Source: an uncultured Burkholderiales bacterium
GTDB lineage: Bacteria; Pseudomonadota; Gammaproteobacteria; Burkholderiales; Burkholderiaceae_C
Assembly: GCA_903830725.1 (NCBI GenBank)
Contig: CAIKVH010000024.1
Span: 1 to 35,141 of the forward strand
Direction of reading: 5' to 3'
Length of the DNA: 35,141 nt
Under the pieces are notes generated by a model, which was not told the origin of the DNA, ran no database searches, and saw only the letters and a program-made list of their open reading frames with translations. Positions 8,850 through 16,731 of this stretch are shown piece by piece; position 1 is the stretch's first letter, and each line of letters starts with the position of its first letter. A program made the translations under genes and the position numbers.

Positions 8850-9782
8850 TTGAGACAGTTTGTCCAATTGGTTCTAGATATCTTTGATCCTTCTAAAGAG
8901 CATGAAGGTGTGGGAGGTTCGCTCAAAAATTCTTCATTAAAACCAGAATTAGAAAATACATTGCATTCAATTGTCGATATGCCTGAGGGCGAATCAAATT
9001 TGTTCAGACATCCTAAAGCAAAAAGAGTCATTGTTTTGCAAAACACGGAGATCGCTTACGCATTTAGACGAGCAAAGCGAAGAACAATAGGAATGAGTGT
9101 CGGATATGATGGCCTTACTGTAAGCGCGCCGCGCTGGGTCGGATGGGGGGAGATTGAGACTGCATTAGAGGAGCGTGGGGATTGGATCGTACGTAAGATC
9201 GTTGAAATGCAGGAACGGCAGAATTTTTTGTCAAAGCGAAAACTCGTTTGGGAAAATGGAGCAAGCATCCCACTTTTGGGTACAGAAGTTCAAATGGTTT
9301 TAGATTCTGCGCATACTTACAGTCAGGTGGGGGGAGTATTAAGAAGTGCGGATGGAAATTGTGTAGATAATATTCTTGAATTACGCGAGGGTGCCAAACT
9401 ATATTTGGGACTGCCACTGAGCGCGCACCCCACGCAAATCCAAGATGCTGTTCAAGCGTGGTTGATGCGCCAAGCAAAGATATTATTTGCAATTCGTTTA
9501 GATCATTTTGCTCCACAGTTGGGGGTTCAGTGGACAAAGTTATCCTTAAGTAGTGCTGCTACGCGCTGGGGAAGCGCGGGATCAGATGGATCAATTCGTT
9601 TAAATTGGCGACTGATACATTTTAAGTTGGACGTTATTGACTATGTGGTTGTTCACGAATTGAGCCACCTAAGGGTTATGGATCATAGCCCTAGATTTTG
9701 GGATACTGTTAAAGAAGTCGTACCTGATTTCAAGGAGCGACGAGCAGCACTCAGTGACAAGACGGCTCCACTGTGGTCGTAG
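8850..9782 (+). CDS. YgjP-type zinc metallopeptidase (DUF45/M48-like)
   Basis: A 310-residue protein with the YgjP-like metallopeptidase domain. The zinc motif H269-E-L-S-H273 with a third His279 (HELSHLRVMDHSPRFW) is intact, and the upstream blocks SVGYDGLTVSAPRWV and SSAATRWGSAGSDGSIRLNWRLI are typical of the family. The first 65 or so residues are not recognised. There is no signal peptide, so it acts in the cytosol. The substrate is unknown. The start is TTG, and the true start could be further in. It follows plsC by 46 bases, the usual position in Burkholderiales as far as I know. Confidence 0.85.
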   Translation: MRQFVQLVLDIFDPSKEHEGVGGSLKNSSLKPELENTLHSIVDMPEGESNLFRHPKAKRVIVLQNTEIAYAFRRAKRRTIGMSVGYDGLTVSAPRWVGWGEIETALEERGDWIVRKIVEMQERQNFLSKRKLVWENGASIPLLGTEVQMVLDSAHTYSQVGGVLRSADGNCVDNILELREGAKLYLGLPLSAHPTQIQDAVQAWLMRQAKILFAIRLDHFAPQLGVQWTKLSLSSAATRWGSAGSDGSIRLNWRLIHFKLDVIDYVVVHELSHLRVMDHSPRFWDTVKEVVPDFKERRAALSDKTAPLWS

Positions 9783-9900
9783 TGGGTGTATGAAAGAAAA
9801 TCGGAAAGTGGGCCCCTCGTCATGCGGTCAACCTGAGAAGAGATTAATCAATTCCTTAAGTGATGTTTACTAAAGATCATTTAACAATCTAGCAAAAAAA

Positions 9901-10554
9901 TTGAATACACACCTTAAACATTTATTTGACAACAACGTTTCCTGGGCGGCGCGAATGGAGCTTAATCGCCCCGGGTTTTTTGAACATTTAGCCAAGCAAC
10001 AGTCACCCAAATATCTTTGGATCGGATGCTCAGACTCTAGAGTCCCTGCCAATGAAATAGTGGGACTAGATCCGGGTGAGATTTTCGTTCACAGAAACGT
10101 CGCAAACGTAGTGGTTCACTCTGATTTAAATGCATTATCTGTGATTCAGTTTGCAGTGGAGCATCTGAGAGTGGAACATATTATGGTTGTGGGTCATTAT
10201 GGGTGCGGGGGTGTAATTGCAGCTGCAAGGGGACTTCGCATTGGACTTGCTGATAATTGGTTGCGCCATGTACAAGATGTTCATCTCAGACACCGTAAGC
10301 GACTCAATCACTTACCTCAAGAGGAATTAGAGAGAGTCTTATGCGAAATGAATGTCATAGAGCAAGTTGGAAACGTCGCTTTGTCAAATGTATTGCAAGA
10401 TGCTTGGTCTAGGGATCAAAAAATTGTTGTCCATGGTTTAATTTATGGACTCCAAGACGGATTGATAAAAGATTTGAACGTCAGTATGTCGGCGCCATCC
10501 CAAGTTGTAGATGTATTTAGAGCTGCATTTAAACGCTATCCAATAGGCGTTTAG
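9901..10554 (+). CDS. can: Beta-class carbonic anhydrase
   Basis: A zinc enzyme interconverting CO2 and bicarbonate, 217 residues. All metal and active-site residues are present: Cys43, Asp45 and Arg47 in CSDSR, then His99 and Cys102 in GHYGCGG. HRNVAN and DGLIKDL further match E. coli Can. The TTG start is supported because the N-terminus (MNTHLKHLFDNNVSWAARM) aligns with the start of E. coli Can; no ribosome-binding site is visible before it, only a run of A. It probably supplies bicarbonate for biosynthesis. It reads in the same direction as its neighbours, separated by 118 bases from the gene before. Confidence 0.95.
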   Translation: MNTHLKHLFDNNVSWAARMELNRPGFFEHLAKQQSPKYLWIGCSDSRVPANEIVGLDPGEIFVHRNVANVVVHSDLNALSVIQFAVEHLRVEHIMVVGHYGCGGVIAAARGLRIGLADNWLRHVQDVHLRHRKRLNHLPQEELERVLCEMNVIEQVGNVALSNVLQDAWSRDQKIVVHGLIYGLQDGLIKDLNVSMSAPSQVVDVFRAAFKRYPIGV

Positions 10555-10609
10555 TGCATTTGTAATCCAGCCAATCTATTTAGATAAGCCCAACAGGATA
10601 TGGAAACTT

Positions 10610-11278
10610 GTGTTTGATGCAATACTTTTTGATTGTGACGGTGTTCTGGTCGATAGTGAGCCGATTACACTTGCAGTATTAACTCAGAGTCTAAATGAGG
10701 CCGGTTGGGCAATCACACTAGCAGAATGTACAGCGCACTTCCTGGGTAGAGCAGTCAAGGATCAAGCTAAATTATTTCTAGAGATGACGGGACAGTCGTT
10801 GACGGATGCTTGGCTAATAAAATTTAGAGAGGCAAGAGATAAAGCATTAAGTGCTCAACTAAAAGTAATTCCGGGAGTCCACGAATTTGTTGAATTTGCA
10901 CATAAAAGGTTTGATTCTAAAATTGCATGTGCCTCTGGGGCAGATAGGGTCAAAATTGAACTACAGCTTCGCAAAGTAGATTTAATTAAATGGTTCGAAG
11001 GACGAATATTTAGTGGTCACGAAATGCCTAGGACTAAACCCGCGCCAGACGTTTATTTAGCTGCGGCGATGCACTTAAACATAAAGCCCAAGTATTGCCT
11101 GGTCATAGAAGATACGCCCACGGGCGTTCAAGCCGGCGTCCAAGCCGGCGCTACAGTTTGGGCGTATCTTTCAGACACAAACGCGCAAAGAGTTCAAGCT
11201 TCGCAATTAATAGATGCGGGTGCGCAAAGAATATTTACGCATATAGATCAACTGCATCAACATTTGATGGATTGTTAA
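10610..11278 (+). CDS. HAD family hydrolase (subfamily IA phosphatase)
   Basis: A 222-residue HAD phosphatase of the phosphoglycolate phosphatase/beta-phosphoglucomutase type. Motif I is D8-C-D10-G-V followed by LVDSEP, motif II is the Ser in CASGAD, motif III is the Lys in TKPAPDVY and motif IV is IEDTPTGVQAG. The helical cap lies between motifs I and II. The substrate cannot be told; low-molecular phosphosugars are likely by family. The start is GTG at 10610. The 3' part contains a perfect 12-bp inverted repeat with nested pairing (reported separately). Confidence 0.88.
   Translation: MFDAILFDCDGVLVDSEPITLAVLTQSLNEAGWAITLAECTAHFLGRAVKDQAKLFLEMTGQSLTDAWLIKFREARDKALSAQLKVIPGVHEFVEFAHKRFDSKIACASGADRVKIELQLRKVDLIKWFEGRIFSGHEMPRTKPAPDVYLAAAMHLNIKPKYCLVIEDTPTGVQAGVQAGATVWAYLSDTNAQRVQASQLIDAGAQRIFTHIDQLHQHLMDC
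11109..11170 (+). repeat. Nested inverted repeat inside the HAD gene
   Basis: AAGATACGCCCA (11109-11120) is perfectly complementary to TGGGCGTATCTT (11159-11170). Inside it, two GCCGGC copies (11132-11137 and 11144-11149) can pair around a 6-base loop. The region encodes HAD motif IV, so it is under protein constraint too. Confidence 0.7.
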
Positions 11279-11353
11279 GAGAGTTTAATAATCTTTGCTT
11301 GGACTTTCTAAGGGTTTTCGATTGTTAATAGTCGTTAACCCTAACGCGCGAGT

Positions 11354-11367
11354 TTGATAATGATCAA
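11354..11367 (+). promoter_or_regulatory. Perfect FNR/Anr-type box upstream of yjcH-actP
   Basis: TTGAT-AATG-ATCAA matches the FNR consensus TTGAT-N4-ATCAA at every defined base. A possible -10 element, TATCTT, lies at 11387-11392. With a start near 11399-11402 the box would be centred about 39-42 bases upstream, close to the class II activator position. This suggests oxygen-linked control of the acetate symporter genes. CRP-type sites (TGTGA-N6-TCACA) are different, so FNR is the better reading. Confidence 0.6.
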
Positions 11368-11512
11368 TCAAAACCAATTAGTACTTATCTTAGTGTTAAA
11401 GCATTCAAAAAGAGTGCATACTGTTAGGTAGTCATTGGGTTATCAGTGTTATATAAATCACACTAATAATCGAATGCAACTGTGTAAATATATTATGAGT
11501 GAGGGTACAAGT

Positions 11513-11821
11513 ATGAGTGATCCAATTGTCGACAAAATTCAAAATCATCCAAAATATCATGAGCTCCAATCAAAGCGTAACAATTTTGGCTGGTTGCTAT
11601 GCATATTGATGCTTATTGTTTATTACGGGTACATCGGGTTAATCGCCTTCAATAAACCATTTCTTGGACAACCTATAGGGGAGGGGGTAACAAGTCTGGG
11701 TATTCCAATTGGTATGGGAGTCATTTTGTTCACTATTTTGATCACAGGAATCTATGTCAATCGTGCGAACAGTGAATACGACGCATTAACGGCGGAAATA
11801 TTAGAGGATGTTTCAAAATGA
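11513..11821 (+). CDS. yjcH: DUF485 inner-membrane protein YjcH
   Basis: A small membrane protein of 102 residues, similar along its length to E. coli YjcH, with two predicted membrane segments around residues 24-47 and 61-84 (ending [12 protein letters not shown]). It is almost always found just before the acetate symporter and may help it. The ATG at 11513 is chosen because GAGGG lies about ten bases before it and the length then equals the family; another ATG at 11495 and a longer open frame to 11435 exist. Its TGA overlaps the actP ATG by four bases, so the pair should be translationally coupled. Confidence 0.92.
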   Translation: MSDPIVDKIQNHPKYHELQSKRNNFGWLLCILMLIVYYGYIGLIAFNKPFLGQPIGEGVTSLGIPIGMGVILFTILITGIYVNRANSEYDALTAEILEDVSK

Positions 11822-13539
11822 AATTAAAAACGCAAATCATCATATTGTTCTCCCTCCTTAGTGGGCTAGCATTTGCTGCCGGTGGGGATGTGGGTGAAAC
11901 GGCTAAGCAATCTACTAACTGGACTGCGATCGTATTGTTCGTTACTTTCGTAGCCGCTACGCTGGGCATCACAAAATGGGCAGCAGCACGCACCCGCTCT
12001 GCCGCAGATTTTTATACTGCCGGAGGTAGTATTACTGGTTTCCAAAACGGGTTAGCTATAGCTGGTGACTATATGTCTGCAGCTTCCTTTTTAGGGATTA
12101 CGGCAGCTGTTATGGCTAACGGATACGATGGATTAATTTACTCCATTGGTTTTTTGGTGGGTTGGCCCGTTATTACATTCTTAATGGCCGAGAGACTGCG
12201 TAATTTGGGTAAGTTCACATTCGCAGATGTAGCCGGATATCGCTTCCAGCCTGGTCCCATTAGAGCATTCGCTGCTTCGGGTACTTTGATTGTTGTAGCC
12301 TTTTATTTAATCGCTCAAATGGTTGGCGCTGGCCAATTGATCAAACTTTTGTTTGGGCTTGATTACTGGGTCGCAGTGGTCTTGGTTGGCGCCTTAATGA
12401 TGGTCTACGTTATTTTTGGTGGAATGACCGCTACGACCTGGGTGCAAATTATCAAAGCATGTATGTTGCTGTCTGGCGTTACATTTATGGCCTTCATGGT
12501 TCTCGCTCAATTTAACTTTAGCCCAGAGGCGCTTTTTGCCAAGGGCGTTGAGGTGAAGACTGCAATTGCACAAGCTGGCGGGGCATCTCCAGAGGAAGCT
12601 GCAAAGAAGGGCCTGTCGATAATGTCGCCTGGTGGCTTTATCAAAGACCCTGTCTCTGCAATCTCATTTGGTATGGCGCTAATGTTTGGTACTGCCGGAC
12701 TCCCGCACATATTGATGCGCTTTTTCACGGTACCTGATGCTAAACAAGCACGTAAATCAGTATTTTGGGCAACCACATGGATTGGCTACTTCTACATTCT
12801 GATCTTTATCATTGGATTCGGTGCAATGACTCTTGTACTGACTAATCCTGATTTGGCGGATGTCGCAAAAGGGGTGATTAAAGGGGGCGCTGGAACCGCT
12901 AACATGGCAGCTGTGTTGGTTGCGAAATCGGTTGGTGGAGATATTTTCTTTGGATTTATCTCAGCTGTCGCTTTCGCTACGATCTTGGCGGTTGTCGCAG
13001 GACTGACATTGTCAGGCGCCTCAGCTGTATCGCACGATTTATACGCAACCATATTTAAGGGCGGTAAAGCAAACAGTGCAGATGAACTTCGTGTTTCTAG
13101 AATAACTACGCTTGCACTGGGTGTCGTTGCAGTTACTCTGGGGATTGTGTTTGAGAAACAAAATATTGCTTTCATGGTTTCTCTAGCTTTCGCTGTAGCT
13201 GCCTCGGCAAACTTCCCCGTTCTCTTCATGTCAGTTCTATGGAAAGACTGTACAACGAAGGGAGCTGTTTTTGGTGGATTCTTGGGCCTGATCTCCTCAG
13301 TTGCTTTGACCGTTGTGTCTCCATCAGTTTGGGAGGCGACCCTTGGTAATCCGAAAGGGTCTGCTTGGTTCCCTTATGCTTCTCCAGCTTTGTTCTCTAT
13401 GACTTTAGCGTTCTTAGGTATTTGGATTGTCTCTTTACTTGACAAAAGTGATAATGCTGCTAAAGAGAGGGATGCATTCCCAGCGCAACGCGTTCGTTCG
13501 GAAACTGGCTTTGGTGCATCAACAGGATCGGGACATTAA
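11818..13539 (+). CDS. actP: Cation/acetate symporter ActP
   Basis: Sodium:solute symporter family transporter, 573 residues, importing acetate and related short carboxylates. It starts with a probable cleaved signal peptide (residues 1-20, ending AFA), as in E. coli ActP, then has 13 or so hydrophobic segments. Family blocks include [27 protein letters not shown] and [12 protein letters not shown]. It overlaps yjcH by four bases and is followed by a strong terminator. The genes on the far side of that terminator, an exonuclease and a CBS/nucleotidyltransferase protein, are often found next to actP in proteobacteria. Confidence 0.95.
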   Translation: MKLKTQIIILFSLLSGLAFAAGGDVGETAKQSTNWTAIVLFVTFVAATLGITKWAAARTRSAADFYTAGGSITGFQNGLAIAGDYMSAASFLGITAAVMANGYDGLIYSIGFLVGWPVITFLMAERLRNLGKFTFADVAGYRFQPGPIRAFAASGTLIVVAFYLIAQMVGAGQLIKLLFGLDYWVAVVLVGALMMVYVIFGGMTATTWVQIIKACMLLSGVTFMAFMVLAQFNFSPEALFAKGVEVKTAIAQAGGASPEEAAKKGLSIMSPGGFIKDPVSAISFGMALMFGTAGLPHILMRFFTVPDAKQARKSVFWATTWIGYFYILIFIIGFGAMTLVLTNPDLADVAKGVIKGGAGTANMAAVLVAKSVGGDIFFGFISAVAFATILAVVAGLTLSGASAVSHDLYATIFKGGKANSADELRVSRITTLALGVVAVTLGIVFEKQNIAFMVSLAFAVAASANFPVLFMSVLWKDCTTKGAVFGGFLGLISSVALTVVSPSVWEATLGNPKGSAWFPYASPALFSMTLAFLGIWIVSLLDKSDNAAKERDAFPAQRVRSETGFGASTGSGH

Positions 13540-13594
13540 TTTGTCAGCATAAGATAGGAAGCTAGGACGCACTAGCTCTTTCTTACTTTGCTTA

Positions 13595-13624
13595 AAAGGC
13601 CGACAATAAAGTCGGCCTTTTTTT
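13595..13624 (+). terminator. Intrinsic terminator after actP
   Basis: A 10-bp perfect stem, AAAGGCCGAC (13595-13604) and GTCGGCCTTT (13611-13620), with an AATAAA loop and seven T in a row from 13618. The A run on the left side means it could also stop transcripts coming from the minus-strand exonuclease gene that ends at 13667. Confidence 0.93.
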
Positions 13625-13666
13625 ATTGGTGTGTTGCTTGCTCGCTCAGACGCCTTTGGCTTTTGG

Positions 13667-14326
13667 TTAGGAGGTATGAACAAGTTCATGTAGCTTGACA
13701 AAAGCTAGTGCTGCCATCTCTGCATCATTAAATGCATCGTGTCCATGGCGGCTAGGTAAATCAAGATCTTTCATAAGACTCACAAATCTTAGGTCAATAT
13801 CGGCATTTGCGTACTGTTGGTAGGGGGGTAGCTGATTGAATTTGTAGTCATAGTACATGTTACAAACGTCAAGCTGCCTGTTTGGCAAATGAATTCCGAG
13901 AATGGGATATACGATTTTATTGATCATCGCAATATCAAATTCAGTGTAATACCCAACTAAAGGTCGACTGCCTATGAAGTGCAGGAACTCTTTGGCTGCA
14001 GTCTGAGAGTCTAAACCTTGCTCCAAATCACAGGTACGCAATCGGTGAACTCGTACACTTTGCGCTGAAAGTTCTTGCTTTGGTTTAATCAAAATTTCAA
14101 GACGTTCACTCGTTAGCAGGCTCTTATTTTTGATGGGTATTGCAGCAATCGAGATGATTTCATCTCTACGTACATCCAGGCCAGTGGTCTCACAGTCAAT
14201 GGCAATCCATTCATTTTCTGGAGGATCTTCAAACAAAAATGTATAGTCATTGTCTTTCAGAAGATATTTTTGATACTCCCTTTTGAGTAATTTAAACCAA
14301 CTTTGAATTGTTAACGGATTTTCCAT
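13667..14326 (-). CDS. DnaQ-like 3'-5' exonuclease (DEDDh)
   Basis: A 219-residue exonuclease of the DnaQ/epsilon superfamily. Exo I is D44-C-E46-TTGLD, Exo II is the Asp in YYTEFDIAMI and Exo III is HDAFNDAE, with the His and Asp spacing of the DEDDh class; all four acidic residues and the His are present. The extra 40 N-terminal residues are not recognised. It is not the replicative epsilon subunit by length and context. It lies 30 bases downstream of the CBS/nucleotidyltransferase gene on the same strand, so the two are probably cotranscribed. The substrate (DNA, RNA or a small nucleotide) is not known. Confidence 0.88.
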   Translation of the reverse strand: MENPLTIQSWFKLLKREYQKYLLKDNDYTFLFEDPPENEWIAIDCETTGLDVRRDEIISIAAIPIKNKSLLTSERLEILIKPKQELSAQSVRVHRLRTCDLEQGLDSQTAAKEFLHFIGSRPLVGYYTEFDIAMINKIVYPILGIHLPNRQLDVCNMYYDYKFNQLPPYQQYANADIDLRFVSLMKDLDLPSRHGHDAFNDAEMAALAFVKLHELVHTS

Positions 14327-14356
14327 CAGGACGCTAATATTTTGATGCCGTAGTGA

Positions 14357-16225
14357 TTAAAAGGAGTCGAGTTTAAATTGCTGAATCAGTAAAGATTTGA
14401 AGCGGCGGATAACGTTAATTGTGTCTTTAAGTAAATCACGCTCTAAAGTTGAAAGCAAGTCTAAATCAACTCGTCCGGTGACTTCCTGGGCAGAATCCAG
14501 TTCGTTCAATCCTGACTTAAAGCGAAGCTCAATCAAAAGATGAAGACTTTGTTTTAGATCAAGTCCCATTTTTGCACTCAAATGACCGCCTTGCACCAAT
14601 TCCTCTATACGTTCAACCGTACCCGTTTGGTAAATGCTATGCTTAAGAGCTAGACTGCGTACGCCGTGTACTAGGGGGAAAATGGCTTCACGTTTAATGC
14701 TAAAAGACTCCTGTTTAGAGGCAATCCCTAGAATTTTGTTCCACCAACCGGAATCGGATCCAAATGCATTTGACGCTGAGGCAAAACGAGAAAGCATGGC
14801 GTCGTTGTCCGTAGTAAATTGCATTTGACTTTGCCTAACTTGCATCAGTAATCCTGCGTCCCCACAAACTGCGTCTGCATCCATAAAAATTGCTAGATTC
14901 ATAAGTCGCGCAGGTGTTGGCATGATAAACCACTCCCGGATACGCTTACTAAAGTCACTTGTCGTCATGCGCCACTGGGGATTGGACAGCATAATTTGGC
15001 CAGGACACGGGGGGTAACCAAAATCAATCAGCGCATTTGACAGACGCTCTGTAAGTGCCTGTAAATTCGCTGGCGCAAGGTATCCATCGCGCAAAATAAG
15101 ACCGTTATCTTGATCAGTTTTGAGGAGTTGTTCTCCGCGTCCCTCACTGCCCATGACAAAAAGACAACTGTTCGCTATTAAATCTGCTGGAGCAATTAAA
15201 GTCCATGTTTGCTCGATTAATCTGGCATTTAATTCCTGAACAAGTCCGCATATCAAATGAATTTTAGAACCACTTTTGTACAAGGTACTCATCATGATGG
15301 ATATTTTGCATGCGGCTTTTTTTAGAGTTTCTAAATCCTTTGCCTCCTCAATTAAGGTACTTATGAGGTAAGAGTGATTGGAGAGAAAACTAAATAAATC
15401 CAACGACTCTAAAACCCCGAATATTCTCCCCTCCTCTTGGACAACGAGTCGGTGGATACGGTGTTTTAGCATCATCGCAAGCGCGTCTCCCACCAAACCA
15501 GACGGCTTGATGGATATAAGGTTAAAGCGGGCAAAGTCAATAATTTTTAGAGATTGGAATTGCTCTGGGTTGGAGAGGATCGCTCGCTGCAGATCGTTTG
15601 AGGAGAACATCCCCACGTGGTTAGGCTCATAAACGTATTCTTGATCAGTCATTTCGTCTGCACCGGTTACGCTCGCGGAGCGATGAACCAAGACGCTAGA
15701 GATTCGGTGCTGATTAAAGATTTTGACAACATCTAAAATCGTGGCTTTACTGGATACGAAGTGAGCGGGTCTCAGAAAGGATTCGTCCACCCGAGTGAGT
15801 GTGAGGGACTGCATTTGATGCTCATCCGCTCTATTGGATAGGACATTTAATTTTTGTCCTAAATCGGAGAAAAGTAGGGCCCCAAAACTAATATTTGATG
15901 CGATCAGGTCGCTCACAGTTTGGCGACCCAGTTGGTAGGCTACAACTTCTTGAGCCGCGAGGAATTTGCTGCTGGACTTACCGGCAACTAGACCCCTGCC
16001 ATCAAAACAATCGTCAACGTCGTAAGTTGCAATTATTTCATTGTCCTCCATCTGTACCACGCGTCCCTTGATAATTACGAAAAGATGACTTGGAGGTTCT
16101 CCTACATCGAGGATGATGGTATTTTTAGGAAAGTAAACTACATCAACTTTAGCCCTAACTCGTGCCTGCTCCTCTTTGCTTAAACAATCAAAGGGGGAGG
16201 ATTGGAAGTTAAATGCGTTTGGCAT
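14357..16225 (-). CDS. cNMP-binding / CBS / DUF294 nucleotidyltransferase protein
   Basis: A soluble multi-domain protein, 622 residues from the ATG at 16225. In order: a cyclic-nucleotide-binding-like domain (about 5-115), a CBS pair (about 150-285), a GlnD-like nucleotidyltransferase domain (DUF294) with GSEGR at 359-363 followed by TDQDN, giving the pol-beta type G-S...D-x-D motif, and a DUF294 C-terminal helical domain. The metal-binding acidic residues are present, so catalysis is plausible, but the product is unknown. A TTG at 16258 in the same frame would add 11 residues and overlap the upstream gene; neither start has a good ribosome-binding site. The location near actP suggests a link to carbon supply (inference). 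Confidence 0.85.
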   Translation of the reverse strand: MPNAFNFQSSPFDCLSKEEQARVRAKVDVVYFPKNTIILDVGEPPSHLFVIIKGRVVQMEDNEIIATYDVDDCFDGRGLVAGKSSSKFLAAQEVVAYQLGRQTVSDLIASNISFGALLFSDLGQKLNVLSNRADEHQMQSLTLTRVDESFLRPAHFVSSKATILDVVKIFNQHRISSVLVHRSASVTGADEMTDQEYVYEPNHVGMFSSNDLQRAILSNPEQFQSLKIIDFARFNLISIKPSGLVGDALAMMLKHRIHRLVVQEEGRIFGVLESLDLFSFLSNHSYLISTLIEEAKDLETLKKAACKISIMMSTLYKSGSKIHLICGLVQELNARLIEQTWTLIAPADLIANSCLFVMGSEGRGEQLLKTDQDNGLILRDGYLAPANLQALTERLSNALIDFGYPPCPGQIMLSNPQWRMTTSDFSKRIREWFIMPTPARLMNLAIFMDADAVCGDAGLLMQVRQSQMQFTTDNDAMLSRFASASNAFGSDSGWWNKILGIASKQESFSIKREAIFPLVHGVRSLALKHSIYQTGTVERIEELVQGGHLSAKMGLDLKQSLHLLIELRFKSGLNELDSAQEVTGRVDLDLLSTLERDLLKDTINVIRRFKSLLIQQFKLDSF

Positions 16226-16239
16226 AGAAACAGGGCTAA

Positions 16240-16596
16240 TTAATCCGCAGAATGACAAGGGGCGCTTGTGATGCCTATTCTTTTAATAAGATTGTTCCAT
16301 ACTTGCAGTTGATGGCGAGGACTGAAACTCGCCCAACCCGCAATCTCGTCAATCCTGCGAAAACAACCTGTACAGATATTTTCTTCATTAGTAAGGCAAA
16401 TGCTCACGCAAGGGGAGGGAAGGGGCCCGCTAGCATCCATCTTGGAGACCAATAGCCATCGTTTTAAGATGATCTGCCTGTGAATGGACAATTCAGCAGT
16501 GTCTTGAGACGCTTGGGCTTGTTGTTTGTCTTGCCCCGCTCTCTTTGCTGGGTTGTCAGATCCATCAGATTGTGCAGGAATGATATTTATGTCCAC
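16240..16596 (-). CDS. DUF1289 family protein
   Basis: A protein of up to 118 residues whose C-terminal half is a DUF1289 domain: SPCVSICLTNEENICTGCFRRIDEIAGW, with four cysteines in a C-x3-C...C-x2-C pattern that may bind metal, followed by WASFSPRHQLQVW. Function unknown. The longest frame starts at GTG 16596 and carries a Gln-rich, poorly conserved N-terminus; an ATG at 16440 (residue 53) would give about 66 residues, nearer the usual size for the family. It ends 15 bases before the ATG of the CBS/nucleotidyltransferase gene. Confidence 0.75.
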   Translation of the reverse strand: MDINIIPAQSDGSDNPAKRAGQDKQQAQASQDTAELSIHRQIILKRWLLVSKMDASGPLPSPCVSICLTNEENICTGCFRRIDEIAGWASFSPRHQLQVWNNLIKRIGITSAPCHSAD

Positions 16597-16731
16597 TGGG
16601 GGCGTCCTTGGAGCTCAGTAATTAGTCAAAGTATCGCATGCCTTGTGGTTAATAAGTCATTTTGACCCCAGAAAAGAATTGTCTTCTAACCTGCCTAGAA
16701 TGTATGTTTTCTTCAAACACACACAGCATCT

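Noticed and set aside
9115..9537. 140-codon minus-strand open frame opposite the YgjP-type gene
   Set aside because: Fully antisense to a gene with an intact zinc motif; no recognisable features of its own.
11126..11149. Direct repeat encoding Gly-Val-Gln-Ala twice in the HAD protein
   Set aside because: The G-x-x-A-G-x-x-A-G pattern is the normal motif IV of this phosphatase family, so the repeat does not indicate an expansion.
12792..13229. 145-codon minus-strand open frame inside actP
   Set aside because: Antisense to a conserved transporter with Ala/Thr-rich low-complexity translation; no promoter or ribosome-binding site stands out.
16597..16731. LexA (SOS) box search before uvrA
   Set aside because: No CTGT-N8-ACAG site is visible in the gap, and no promoter with proper spacing could be defined, so none is listed.
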